64,000 nt of DNA from Pelagimonas phthalicica (lineage in GTDB: Bacteria; Pseudomonadota; Alphaproteobacteria; Rhodobacterales; Rhodobacteraceae). A program made the translations under genes and the position numbers. The notes under the pieces were generated by a model. The model worked only from the letters and a program-made list of their open reading frames with translations, ran no database searches and had not been told where the DNA came from. The stretch covers positions 62,001 to 126,000 of the forward strand of contig NZ_SOAP01000003.1 in assembly GCF_004364805.1 (NCBI RefSeq). The letters are read 5' to 3'. Positions 9,471 through 17,924 of the stretch are shown piece after piece (within the stretch, counting starts at the first letter, position 1; each line of letters opens with the position of its first letter).

Positions 9471-10853
9471 ATGCTGAACTCTCTCTCAGGTCGTTTCCTT
9501 ATCCTCACCACCATCTTTGTGATGCTGGCCGAGGTCATGATCTTTGTGCCTTCCGTCGCGCGTTTCCGCGAGGACTACCTGATTTCACGTCTGGAACGGG
9601 CGCAGATTGCGTCATTGGCCTTGTTGGCCGATGACATGCTGACCGAAGAGTTGGAAAGCGAGCTGCTCAAGAATGCCGGGGTGTTCAACGTCGCCCTGCG
9701 CCGGGATGAGGTCAGCGAATTGATGCTGTCCTCTCCCATGCCTAAGGAAATCTCGCAAAGCTTTGATTTGCGCGGGGCGACGGCGATGCCTTTGATCCGG
9801 GATGCCATGATGCGCCTGCTTGACCCAGAACCAAGGGTCATTCGGGTGATTGGCAACCCGTCACTCGACGCTGGCCAGCAGATCGAAGTGACCATGGACA
9901 CGGCGGGGTTGCGCCGCGCCATGATTGATTATGGTCTGAATATTCTGGTTCTGTCCGCCGTGATCTCAGTCATCACGGCGATCCTGCTGTTTGGTGCCGT
10001 GCGTATCTTGCTGGTGAAACCCATCAAGGGCGTGATCGGGCATATGATGTCTTATTCTGCTGCCCCAGAAGATGCGCGCCAGATCATCGAACCATCCGCA
10101 GGCGTGCGTGAATTGCGCGAGGCCGAGGTGGCCTTGCATGATCTGCAAACCCAATTGACCCAGGCCTTGAAGCAAAAAGATCGGCTTGCCCAACTTGGTG
10201 GAGCTGTCGCGCGGGTGAGCCATGATTTGCGTAACATCCTGACGGCGGCACAGCTGTTTACGGACCGGATCGAAATGTCCGAAGATCCGACGGTGAAACG
10301 AATGGCCCCCAAGCTGGTGAATTCGATCACCAGGGCCGTATCCTTATGCGAAAACACCCTGGCCTTTGGTCGCGCAGAAGAACCGGCGCCCACACTGACC
10401 TTGTTCAACCTGTCCAATCTGGCTTGCGAAGTTATTGATGCAGAACGTTTGGCCGTTGGAGATGCGGAGCTTTCGATTTCCGAAGACATCCCGACCAGCA
10501 TGATGGTGCGTGCCGACCCCGAACAGCTGTACCGAGCGCTGGGCAATCTCATTCGCAATGCCCGTCAGGCCATCGTGGCCAGCGGCAAACCTGGTGAGAT
10601 TGGTGTCAGGGCGACAGCCATGGATGAGGATTGGATCATCACGGTGACCGATACCGGCCCGGGTCTGCCCCCCAAGGCCAAGGAGCACCTGTTCCAAGCC
10701 TTTCAAGGCGGGGTGCGCAAAGGCGGGTCAGGCCTGGGGCTTGCGATTGTGCATGAGCTGATCCGCGGACATGGCGGGGAATTGACGCTTGAGCGCAGCG
10801 ACGAAACCGGCACGGTTTTTGCAATTCGACTGCCGATGGGAAAAATCACATAA
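9471..10853 (+). CDS. Orphan sensor histidine kinase
   Basis: The 460-residue protein has transmembrane segments at about 9-30 and 155-182, enclosing a periplasmic sensor region, then a HAMP-like linker, the H box with H251 (RVSHDLRN), the N box NLIRNARQAI, G1 DTGPGLP and G2 GSGLGLAIV. The gene begins at the first base after the upstream stop codon, so it is co-transcribed with the TVP38 and reductase genes. No response regulator is encoded nearby; the partner must lie elsewhere. The signal is unknown; operon context suggests envelope or redox state. Confidence 0.92.
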   Translation: MLNSLSGRFLILTTIFVMLAEVMIFVPSVARFREDYLISRLERAQIASLALLADDMLTEELESELLKNAGVFNVALRRDEVSELMLSSPMPKEISQSFDLRGATAMPLIRDAMMRLLDPEPRVIRVIGNPSLDAGQQIEVTMDTAGLRRAMIDYGLNILVLSAVISVITAILLFGAVRILLVKPIKGVIGHMMSYSAAPEDARQIIEPSAGVRELREAEVALHDLQTQLTQALKQKDRLAQLGGAVARVSHDLRNILTAAQLFTDRIEMSEDPTVKRMAPKLVNSITRAVSLCENTLAFGRAEEPAPTLTLFNLSNLACEVIDAERLAVGDAELSISEDIPTSMMVRADPEQLYRALGNLIRNARQAIVASGKPGEIGVRATAMDEDWIITVTDTGPGLPPKAKEHLFQAFQGGVRKGGSGLGLAIVHELIRGHGGELTLERSDETGTVFAIRLPMGKIT

Positions 10854-10908
10854 AAAGTGAAATTGCCTCTTGCGCTCCTGCGCGACTAACTCTAAATCCA
10901 CCCCTCAC

Positions 10909-10985
10909 GGACCGATAGCTCAGCTGGATAGAGTACCTGACTACGAATCAGGGGGTCGGGGGTTCGAATCCTCCTCGGTCCGCCA
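10909..10985 (+). tRNA. tRNA-Arg (anticodon ACG)
   Basis: The 77-nt cloverleaf has acceptor GGACCGA pairing with TCGGTCC, a D arm GCTCAGCTGGATAGAGT, an anticodon stem CCTGA/TCAGG around CTACGAA (anticodon ACG), the T arm GGGGGTTCGAATCCTCC and an encoded 3' CCA. The ACG anticodon reads CGN after A34-to-inosine editing by TadA, which is also in this window at 49101. Confidence 0.97.
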
Positions 10986-10987
10986 TC

Positions 10988-11012
10988 AAAACCCGCCTCA
11001 AGGCGGGTTTTT
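10988..11012 (+). terminator. Rho-independent terminator after tRNA-Arg
   Basis: ACCCGCC (10991-10997) pairs with GGCGGGT (11002-11008) across a TCAA loop and is followed by a T tract. It starts 3 nt after the tRNA CCA end. Confidence 0.85.
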
Positions 11013-11138
11013 GCTTTTGGATCAATGTGTAAGCTGTTCTCCGTCTGTTAGACCTGCCGAAGCGAAAGAGGTCAGCAGAGGGCCTATATTGTGTCTTCAG
11101 GCCACTTTTGCATTGATCCCGTCAATGAATCGAGTTCA

Positions 11139-11159
11139 CAAAAACAATTTTCTGAATTG
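11139..11159 (+). promoter_or_regulatory. Candidate island operator, site D (upstream of TRAP binding protein)
   Basis: This AT-rich element matches site A (12307-12327) at 15 of 21 positions in the same orientation; the core is CAATTTT..GAAT. It ends 57 nt before the start codon of the TRAP binding protein gene. It is the weakest member of the four-site family and the match may be partly due to base composition. Confidence 0.4.
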
Positions 11160-11216
11160 GTGAGTCGAGTCTACGTTTTTCGAAAATCACATATCGTGAT
11201 GTTAGGGAGGACATGC

Positions 11217-12212
11217 ATGACCATCAAAGAAATCGCACTGCTCGGTCTTACGGCGTTGGCACCACTGGCCGCTCAGGCCGAGACACTCACCTTTGCAAGC
11301 ACAAACGCGGAACCCGTTCCGATCAATCGCTTTTTCGAGCAATGGGTTGAAGATGTGAACGTGGCCGCGGGTGGTTCTCTTGAGATCAATTTGCGCCATG
11401 GGCCGACTTTGGCCAACCACACGAACTATTATGACCGGGTTGTTGATGGCGTGGTTGATATCGTTTGGGGCATGTCGGTTTTTAACCCAGGCAAGTTCAC
11501 CAACTCTTTGGTCATGACAATCCCGTTCTTTGTGGAATCGTCGGAGCAAGGGTCTCTGGCCGCTTGTCGCATGTTTGAGAAAGGGGCGTTTGGGGCGGAT
11601 TATGAGGGGTTGAAACCTCTGATGTTTGCCAACTTCCCGCAATCGTCCTTTCATACGACGGAAACGCCTATCGACAATGGCTTGCGCTCGATGGCTGGCC
11701 TGAATGTTATTGCCACGTCACCTCCGGCGGTGGAGATCACCAAGGGCAATGACGGCACGCCTTTGTCAGTGCAAATCACCGAAGCCTATGAGGCGCTGCA
11801 ACGCGGCACCGCTGACGGCATGGTCATGTCCTTCACGGCTTTCCCGGCGTTCAAATTGGGCGATGTGCTGAAACATCATTACGTTGCGCCGCTTGGCGGT
11901 GCGCTGGGCGCGGTCTTTATGACCGAAGAAAGCTATGAGGCGCTGTCAGACGAGGCAAAGGCGGTCATTGACGCCCACACGACCTGTGACACGTCAAGAG
12001 AGCTGGGCGTGTTTGTCGATAATTGGAATGCCGGAGCGATGAACAAATACAAGAATTCGGAGGGGCACACATTCTCTGAAATGTCGCCGGAGGAGGTGCA
12101 AGGCATTATCGGCTATGTCGGGGATGAGATCCTGGGCAGCTTTGCTGAGAATATGCCCGGTGGCCAACCATTGGTTGATGCGCTTTTGCAGGAATTGGAC
12201 ACCGCGAAATAA
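11217..12212 (+). CDS. dctP: TRAP transporter substrate-binding protein (DctP family)
   Basis: The ATG at 11217 has GGAGG 6 nt upstream and gives 331 residues with a signal peptide (LLGLTALAPLAAQA). The rest fits the DctP/TeaA periplasmic fold: an early strand with RFFEQWVEDVNVAAGGSLEI, the DGVVDIVWG hinge region and the conserved AYEALQRGTADGMVMS helix near the substrate site. It would capture the substrate for the DctQM permease at 22903, 10 kb away and also linked to the proposed shared operator. It is followed by its own terminator, so it is a monocistronic unit. Confidence 0.92.
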   Translation: MTIKEIALLGLTALAPLAAQAETLTFASTNAEPVPINRFFEQWVEDVNVAAGGSLEINLRHGPTLANHTNYYDRVVDGVVDIVWGMSVFNPGKFTNSLVMTIPFFVESSEQGSLAACRMFEKGAFGADYEGLKPLMFANFPQSSFHTTETPIDNGLRSMAGLNVIATSPPAVEITKGNDGTPLSVQITEAYEALQRGTADGMVMSFTAFPAFKLGDVLKHHYVAPLGGALGAVFMTEESYEALSDEAKAVIDAHTTCDTSRELGVFVDNWNAGAMNKYKNSEGHTFSEMSPEEVQGIIGYVGDEILGSFAENMPGGQPLVDALLQELDTAK

Positions 12213-12233
12213 ATCGAAACCTGTCGAGCTGAA

Positions 12234-12261
12234 GGGCCGCCCCTGTAGGCGGTCCTTTTTT
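12234..12261 (+). terminator. Rho-independent terminator of the TRAP binding protein gene
   Basis: GGGCCGCC (12234-12241) pairs with GGCGGTCC (12248-12255), one G-T pair, across a six-base loop, followed by six T residues. It separates this gene from the next unit. Confidence 0.85.
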
Positions 12262-12306
12262 GTGCCTAGGAGAGGGGTCATTCATCACATCAATACTTTG
12301 GATTTT

Positions 12307-12327
12307 GAAATACAATTTTTTCAATGC
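12307..12327 (+). promoter_or_regulatory. Candidate island operator, site A (upstream of alpha/beta hydrolase unit)
   Basis: The element contains TTGAAA (12305-12310) and TTTCAA (12319-12324) as an inverted pair, followed by TGCAT. Read on the opposite strand it matches site C at 17 of 21 positions (core GCATTN4AAATTGTA). It ends 46 nt before the hydrolase start codon. It is proposed as a binding site of the LysR regulator encoded at 19314; a promoter element is the alternative. Confidence 0.5.
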
Positions 12328-12373
12328 ATTGGGACAGGTTAGACAGATCGCAAGCCGAGCTTGAGGAGGTCCG

Positions 12374-13531
12374 ATGTTTCGCTTTTTCCCCACCAACTAT
12401 GTTTGGGATTTGTCCGTGAATCTATCTATCGAAATGGGGGCTCGCATGGGCGAGATCCAGGAGATGTGTGGGCCACTCGCCGAGGCAGCGAAAGCCAAGG
12501 ATGCCGAGGGGACAGCCGCCTTTCGTCAGACCTGGGTGACCATGGCTGACAAACTGGTGTCGCTCGCCCAAGAAGATCTGGAGAAAGGCCGCAAGATTTC
12601 AGCAGGCGACAAAATGGTGCGGGCCGGAAACTATATGCTGACGGCCGAGCGGTTGTTGGCGCATGGATCGGAGGGCCGTGTCGCGCTTTATGAAAAATTC
12701 TATGACACGTTCTACAAAGGGCTGGAGCTGATCCATTCCAAAGCCGAGCATGTGCAAATTCCCTATGGGGACAGCTATCTGACGGGGATTTTTTACCCGG
12801 CTGAAAATGTCGACGGCCCGCAGCCTGTGCTTGTGCAACTGAACGGATTGGACAGCACCAAAGAGATGAAGTTCCTTGTCGGGCTTCCGCGCTGGTTGGC
12901 GCAGCGTGGTGTCGCGTCATTGGTGGTTGACCAGCCGGGAACAGGTGACGCGCTGCGCTTGCGAAACCTGACGGCGCGATATGACAGCGAACATTGGGCG
13001 TCTAAGATCGTCGATTATCTTGAGACACGCGCAGATGTCGATCCGTCACGTATTGGCTGCGAAGGGGTTTCGCTGGGTGGGTATTACTGCCCGCGCGCCG
13101 TGGCCTTTGAACCTCGTTTCGCCATGGGGGTGATCTGGGGTGCCAACCACGATTGGCGTGACGTTCAAAAGCGCCGCAAAGAGGCCGAGGGCGACTTCCC
13201 CGTACCGCATTACTGGTCACATGTCCGCTGGGTCTTTGGGGCGGAAACCGATGACGAATTCATGGAAAAGGCCGAGAAGATGCATCTTCATGGCGTTCTG
13301 GACCGGATCAAGGTTCCGTTTCTTGTCACCCATGGCAAGCATGACAGTCAGATCCCGTTGAAATGGGCACATGCAACCTATGACCAATTGGTGAACAGCC
13401 CCAAGCGCGAGCTGAAAATCTTTGATGAACGGACGGGCGGCGTGCAGCATTCCAGTTTTGATAACTCGGCCAATGCAGGTGCCTATATCGTCGATTGGGT
13501 GGCTGAAACGCTTGGCGGTCATACGGATTGA
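12374..13531 (+). CDS. Alpha/beta hydrolase of the 2,6-dihydroxypseudooxynicotine hydrolase/FrsA-like type
   Basis: The start at 12374 follows GAGGAGG. The 385-residue protein has a helical N-terminal cap of about 125 residues and an alpha/beta core with nucleophile elbow G-V-S-L-G (S233), acid D324 (GKHDSQIP) and His H359 (GGVQHSS), a complete triad. The cap plus core layout resembles the C-C bond hydrolase of nicotine catabolism and related esterases. In this island it may cleave a C-C or ester bond of a ring-opened intermediate. Family placement is from architecture and memory; the substrate is unknown. Confidence 0.82.
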   Translation: MFRFFPTNYVWDLSVNLSIEMGARMGEIQEMCGPLAEAAKAKDAEGTAAFRQTWVTMADKLVSLAQEDLEKGRKISAGDKMVRAGNYMLTAERLLAHGSEGRVALYEKFYDTFYKGLELIHSKAEHVQIPYGDSYLTGIFYPAENVDGPQPVLVQLNGLDSTKEMKFLVGLPRWLAQRGVASLVVDQPGTGDALRLRNLTARYDSEHWASKIVDYLETRADVDPSRIGCEGVSLGGYYCPRAVAFEPRFAMGVIWGANHDWRDVQKRRKEAEGDFPVPHYWSHVRWVFGAETDDEFMEKAEKMHLHGVLDRIKVPFLVTHGKHDSQIPLKWAHATYDQLVNSPKRELKIFDERTGGVQHSSFDNSANAGAYIVDWVAETLGGHTD

Positions 13532-13657
13532 ACGCGGTGACGGTTCGTTTCCAAAACAATGCTGACCAAACGCGCCCGGTTCATGGCCCTGCCGGCCAAC
13601 CTATCGGCGTTTTAGGTTTGGCGGAGCCCGTAACGCCCCTAGAGTTGGAGCCTTAAT

Positions 13658-14668
13658 ATGCAAAACCCCCTCATCGGTTTTCAGGTCGACCCGCAGGATC
13701 TGAAATTCATAGGTCAGGATCTTGAGCGTCCGGAATGCATCTTGGCCGAAAGAGATGGGACGCTTTGGGTTGCAGACGGGCGCGGTGGGATCATGAAGAT
13801 CGCACCAGATGGGCAACAATCCTTGATCCTGCAGGATCAGGATATGCCCAATCAAAAATCCGGCTTTACCGAGCGGTTGGTTATGGCCGAGGGCAGCCTG
13901 CCCAATGGGCTTGCCTTGGACGAAAACGGCGATTTCCTCATCGCAAATTGGGGCACGGAGCGTCTGGAAAAGATGACCCGTTCGGGTGAGACGGTCACTC
14001 TGCTGGATAACATTGACGGGCAACGGATCGGCAAGGCCAATTTTGTGACCCGCGACCGCAAGGGGCGTTTGTGGCTGACGGTCACGACAACCATGCTGCC
14101 ATGGACGGATCACGTCAAAACCAACTCGCGGGACGGCTATATCGCCTTGATCGACGAGAAGGGTGCACGGATTGTAGCCGACAATCTCTGCGGCACAAAT
14201 GAACTGCGTTTCGATGCGGATGAGGAATGGCTTTATGTCGCTGAAACCACGGCGCGCAATGTTACGCGGTTTCGTGTGCAAGGTGACGCGTTGGTTGATC
14301 GGGAGATTTATGGCCCATCAAACCTTGGCGGCTTTAACGATGGCATTGCCTTTGATGCTTACGGCAACTTGTGGACAACGCTCATCATGGCGGATCGCCT
14401 TGTTGCGATCACACCAGAGGGCGATGTGCTGACCATTCTGGATCTGGGCGGTGACGCTGATGCGCTGGCGGCCCTGGATGCGGCCTGGAAGGCAGGCACG
14501 GTTACGCCGGAATTGATGGGGGCAGCAGGGGGCGATGTGTGCCGCTGGATGGCGTCTTTGACCTTTGGTGGTGCCGATTTGAAAACGGTCTATCTCGGCT
14601 CTCTGCAAGGCACGCGCATTCCTTATTTCAACGCCCCGGTTTCTGGGCTGCCGTTGCTGGGTTGGTAA
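13658..14668 (+). CDS. SMP-30/gluconolactonase/LRE-like beta-propeller hydrolase
   Basis: The 336-residue protein shows repeating beta-propeller blades: ECILAERDGTLWVADGRGG near residue 28, NGLALDENGDFLIANWGTERL, then LCGTNELRFDADEEWLYVAETTARNVTRF and FNDGIAFDAYGNLWTTLI. The E, N and D residues in these blades fit the calcium site of SMP-30-like lactonases. GGAG precedes the start. It follows the hydrolase gene by 126 nt without a terminator and probably belongs to the same transcript. A lactonase role on a pathway intermediate is an inference. Confidence 0.82.
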   Translation: MQNPLIGFQVDPQDLKFIGQDLERPECILAERDGTLWVADGRGGIMKIAPDGQQSLILQDQDMPNQKSGFTERLVMAEGSLPNGLALDENGDFLIANWGTERLEKMTRSGETVTLLDNIDGQRIGKANFVTRDRKGRLWLTVTTTMLPWTDHVKTNSRDGYIALIDEKGARIVADNLCGTNELRFDADEEWLYVAETTARNVTRFRVQGDALVDREIYGPSNLGGFNDGIAFDAYGNLWTTLIMADRLVAITPEGDVLTILDLGGDADALAALDAAWKAGTVTPELMGAAGGDVCRWMASLTFGGADLKTVYLGSLQGTRIPYFNAPVSGLPLLGW

Positions 14669-14689
14669 ACCCAAGGGGGGAGGGATGTG

Positions 14690-14779
14690 ATGAAAGAAAC
14701 GGTTAAGCATGCGACCAAACAAGTTTCTGACCTTGTTGGAATGGCCGATCCCTTTGCTCGCTCAAAGGTGGCACCATGA
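14690..14779 (+). CDS. Possible 29-residue ORF coupled to the epimerase gene
   Basis: A purine-rich GGGGGGAGGG (14675-14684) lies ideally placed before an ATG at 14690. The frame MKETVKHATKQVSDLVGMAD... runs 29 codons and ends at a TGA overlapping the epimerase ATG (ATGA at 14776-14779). The strong ribosome-binding site and stop/start overlap suggest either a genuine small protein or a translational coupling leader. The peptide is amphipathic-looking and has no recognised homologue; it could be a remnant of a longer gene. Confidence 0.35.
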   Translation: MKETVKHATKQVSDLVGMADPFARSKVAP

Positions 14780-15681
14780 AAGTCGCGGTCATTGGAGCGG
14801 GTGGTTTTGTGGGCGCGAAAGTGGTCGCGCTTCTAAGAGCCGAAGGTGCCGTAACCGAGATCACGGCACTAGATCGGGCGGGGCTTGTTGAAGCGGAGAA
14901 AACGACCCTGTATCGCGGTGACTTTTCGGATCCGGCGGTGCTGCAACCTGCCTTGGATGGGGTCGATGCGTTGATCCACCTCGCCTCCATCCTGGGCGGC
15001 GCTGCTGAGCAGGACCCGCAATTGGCCCGCAGGGTAAATGTGGATGCGACGCTGGACCTGATGGAGTTCCTGAAGGATCAGGCCCGGACGACGCGCTTTG
15101 TCTTTGCCTCGACAATTGCGGCCTATGGAAAACCGCTCCCGGACCCGATGACGGATGACACGCCCCTGGGGCCAAGCATGGTTTACGGGGCGCATAAGGT
15201 CATGATCGAAGTCGCGCTTTCGAATTTCGCCAAACGGGGCTGGCTTGACGCGGTCTCTTTGCGCCCGTCTGGGGTAATGGCCCGGGATGGGGCATCGGCG
15301 GCCTTGAAATCGGCTTTCATGTCGCGACTGTTCTATTGCGTGAAACGCGGTGAAGACATTGTGTTGCCGGTGGCACCAGACAATAAAACATGGCTCGCAT
15401 CCGTCGATAACGTCGCCAAGAATTTTGTGCATGGGGCCCTTGTGCCTGATCTTGGCCCGAACCGTGCCTTTACGCTGCCAGCTTTGGCCGTGACCTATGG
15501 CGAATTGGTTGAGGCGCTGAGGCGGCGGTTCCCAGACAGCGCATCCTCGATCCGGTTTGAGCCCGAAGCAGAGGCTGTGGCCCTGTTCGGTCAGTCTCCT
15601 GATCTGATCACTGAAACGGCTGACAAGCTTGGGTTTTCGCGAGACGAGGACGTTGACGCGCTTGTTGCCTCCGCCTTTTAA
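14776..15681 (+). CDS. NAD(P)-dependent epimerase/dehydratase family oxidoreductase
   Basis: The 301-residue extended SDR has the Rossmann motif VIGAGGFVG (5-13), a D33 acidic residue suited to NAD, S112 in FASTIAAYG, and the YxxxK pair Y137/K141 (VYGAHK). It resembles D-erythronate dehydrogenase (DenD)-type proteins. It would oxidise or epimerise a hydroxylated pathway intermediate. It lies between the SMP-30 and FAH genes, 14 nt before the latter. Confidence 0.85.
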   Translation: MKVAVIGAGGFVGAKVVALLRAEGAVTEITALDRAGLVEAEKTTLYRGDFSDPAVLQPALDGVDALIHLASILGGAAEQDPQLARRVNVDATLDLMEFLKDQARTTRFVFASTIAAYGKPLPDPMTDDTPLGPSMVYGAHKVMIEVALSNFAKRGWLDAVSLRPSGVMARDGASAALKSAFMSRLFYCVKRGEDIVLPVAPDNKTWLASVDNVAKNFVHGALVPDLGPNRAFTLPALAVTYGELVEALRRRFPDSASSIRFEPEAEAVALFGQSPDLITETADKLGFSRDEDVDALVASAF

Positions 15682-15695
15682 AGAAAGGAAATCAA

Positions 15696-16655
15696 ATGCG
15701 CTTTGCGACGCTTCCGAATGGCACGCCGGATGGCCGACTTCACGTAGTGAGCCGCGATAATGCGCGGTGTATGCCCAGTGAGGTCGCCATGACCTTGCAA
15801 GCGGCGCTGGAAAACTGGGATGCGCTGAAGCCTGACCTGGAAAAGGAATATGCACGCCTGAATCAGGGTGGGGGGCAGGCTTTTGACATGTCTCAGGCGC
15901 TGGCCCCCTTGCCGCGGGCCTGGCAATGGTTGGATGGATCGGCCTTTGACAGCCACGGGGCCCTGATGGACGCTGCCTATAAGGTGAAGGCCGAGAAAAT
16001 CCCCGGCAAGCCATTGATGTATCAGGGGGTGTCGGACCGGTTTTATTCCGGTTCCGAGGATATCCCCTTTCCGACCGAGGATGACGGGATTGATGTTGAA
16101 GGCGAGTTTGGGCTGATTACAACAGCAGTGCCGATGGGTACGACCGATACCTTGCCCCATATTGCCTTGCTTGTGCAGATCAACGACTGGTCGCTTCGCA
16201 AACTGGGGCCGCCAGAGATGAAGACTGGTTTTGGCTGGGTGCAAACCAAACCCGCTTGTTCCGTTGCGCCGATCGCGCTTACCCCGGACGAATTGGGTGA
16301 AGCTTGGCGGGATGCGCGTGTTGACCTGCCGCTTACCGTTGAAATCAAGGGTGAGAAACTCGGCGCACCGCAGGGATATGATATGGGGTTCGGCTTTGAT
16401 CAGCTTGTCGCCCATGCTGCCTATTCCCGCGCCTTGCCCGCTGGAACGGTTGTCGGGTCCGGCACCGTTTCGAACGAGAATTGTCGGGAGGTCGGCTCTG
16501 CTTGCATCGCGGAACGGCGGGCGATTGAAATGATCGATACAGGCGCGCCCGAGATGCCGTTTCTGGAGTTCGGCGATCACATCCGCATGGAATGCCGCGC
16601 CAAAGACGGGTCCCCCTTGTTTGGCGAAATTGCCCAGACCGTGACAAAGGCCTGA
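15696..16655 (+). CDS. Fumarylacetoacetate hydrolase (FAH) family protein
   Basis: The 319-residue protein has an N-terminal domain of about 85 residues and the FAH C-terminal fold with metal ligands E135 and E137 (DVEGEFG) and D164 (QINDWSLR), then GYDMGFGFDQLVAHAAYSR and the glycine-rich GSGTVSNEN. This is the layout of bacterial fumarylacetoacetases of about 330 residues. FAH enzymes hydrolyse beta-diketo or oxo acids, usually the last steps of aromatic ring catabolism. AAAGGA precedes the start. It ends the 12374-16655 unit. Confidence 0.88.
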   Translation: MRFATLPNGTPDGRLHVVSRDNARCMPSEVAMTLQAALENWDALKPDLEKEYARLNQGGGQAFDMSQALAPLPRAWQWLDGSAFDSHGALMDAAYKVKAEKIPGKPLMYQGVSDRFYSGSEDIPFPTEDDGIDVEGEFGLITTAVPMGTTDTLPHIALLVQINDWSLRKLGPPEMKTGFGWVQTKPACSVAPIALTPDELGEAWRDARVDLPLTVEIKGEKLGAPQGYDMGFGFDQLVAHAAYSRALPAGTVVGSGTVSNENCREVGSACIAERRAIEMIDTGAPEMPFLEFGDHIRMECRAKDGSPLFGEIAQTVTKA

Positions 16656-16671
16656 GCTATACACCATATAG

Positions 16672-16698
16672 AAAAGGGGCGGTTTGACCGCCCCTTTT
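16672..16698. terminator. Bidirectional hairpin terminator between FAH and outer-membrane protein genes
   Basis: AAAAGGGGCGG (16672-16682) pairs perfectly with CCGCCCCTTTT (16688-16698) across TTTGA. The A/T arms give a T run on either strand, so it can stop both converging genes. Confidence 0.9.
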
Positions 16699-16718
16699 TG
16701 CGTTGTACCTTGATATCG

Positions 16719-17759
16719 TCAGAAGTTGAACGAGTAGCCGGTGACCAGCACATTGCTGACGCGATTGCCGTTGAACCCTTGTCGACGTTCAAAGACGACA
16801 TTGATCGCGTTGCCCTTTTTATCGCGCCGTGTCAGCCCGGCCCCCATGATGCCATAGGTGTCCTCATCGATGAATTCTGCGCCTTCTTGCAGGTACTCAT
16901 GCTCAAGCCCAAGGGTGAAATTCGGGGACCAGGTTCCGGGGCCGGCCAATTTGCTTAGAGTTGCTTTCGCCCAAACCGACCCGCTTTCGACAACATCTTT
17001 GGTTGATGACGAGGAGCCGGTGATTTCGGTGTCATGGGAGATGCCCAGGATCGGGTTCAGCACCCAGCCCTTTGGTACGAAACCCGCGTCGTCTGAGGTG
17101 AAGTTGCCAACCAGTTCCGCCTGACCATACCAAACTGTTTGTGGCTCGACGGTTGCGACCACGCCAAAGGGGGTGGTCACATCGACCTTCAAGTCACCGC
17201 GTGTATGTACCAGGCGGCCAGTAACGCCCCAATGATCGCTGAACTTATGGGCAACATCAAAGCGCAGCTCATAGTATTTGCGACGTGAGTGAACCGTTTC
17301 CCCGCGAGAGTCCCGGGACGAAAAGGTCAGATAGGCCGCATAGGCGGTATTCTGGTTTGAGAAGTTTTGATAACCAATCCCGATGCTCGGGATCTGCGTA
17401 TCGATATCCGTCAGATTTGGGCGTTCTTCCTTGTTGTTAAAGGATGCACCAAAGGTCAGATACGATGCGCCATCGTTCAACAGCTTGCGGCCAGAGATGA
17501 GGCCCAAGGCGGTGACCGTCTCGTGCTTGTAACCGCTCTGTGCTGCCCCTGGCGCACCTGCAGCCCCTCGGCGTGCGGCGTTTTCGCCGCTCCTTGCCCG
17601 AGTGGTTCCAAATTGAGCCCCCGAAAAGAAAGAGCCGAGCAGGCCCGCGGCCCCCAGATTTTGCTGTGTTTTTACTGCTTGCGGTGGCCCGCCTTGGGCC
17701 ATCACAGTGGCAGGCATAGCAAAAGAGACCGCCAAAGCAGCCGCAAAAAACGTTTTCAT
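16719..17759 (-). CDS. Outer-membrane beta-barrel protein, probable substrate porin
   Basis: The ATG at 17757-17759, with GGAGG upstream, gives 346 residues. Residues 1-22 are a signal peptide (AALAVSFAMPATVMAQ). A low-complexity Gly/Ala/Arg segment follows to about 75, then alternating amphipathic strands with aromatic girdles (YAAYLTFSSRD, YYELRFDVAHKF, WYGQAELVGNF) and a C-terminal Phe (VTGYSFNF), the outer-membrane assembly signal. The location in the island suggests a channel for the aromatic or cyclic substrate. No specific family was recognised. Confidence 0.72.
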   Translation of the reverse strand: MKTFFAAALAVSFAMPATVMAQGGPPQAVKTQQNLGAAGLLGSFFSGAQFGTTRARSGENAARRGAAGAPGAAQSGYKHETVTALGLISGRKLLNDGASYLTFGASFNNKEERPNLTDIDTQIPSIGIGYQNFSNQNTAYAAYLTFSSRDSRGETVHSRRKYYELRFDVAHKFSDHWGVTGRLVHTRGDLKVDVTTPFGVVATVEPQTVWYGQAELVGNFTSDDAGFVPKGWVLNPILGISHDTEITGSSSSTKDVVESGSVWAKATLSKLAGPGTWSPNFTLGLEHEYLQEGAEFIDEDTYGIMGAGLTRRDKKGNAINVVFERRQGFNGNRVSNVLVTGYSFNF

Positions 17760-17924
17760 TGATTGTCCTCCAAGTTCCATTCAGCGGCGCGCGATCCAAA
17801 GATCTTGTCCCCTCCCTGGACGCGCATGAGCTGAATTAAATGGAGTCTATCTTAATGATAATAAAAGGAAAATTTTATTATCAAATAGGTTGGATTGATT
17901 GGCGAAATGGTGGCGCAAACGGTT

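Noticed and set aside
10870-11163. Plus-strand ORF of 97 codons across the tRNA-Arg gene
   Set aside because: It is a translation of the tRNA gene and its terminator (the GPIAQLDRVPDYESGGRGFE peptide is a well-known artefact) and has no ribosome-binding site.
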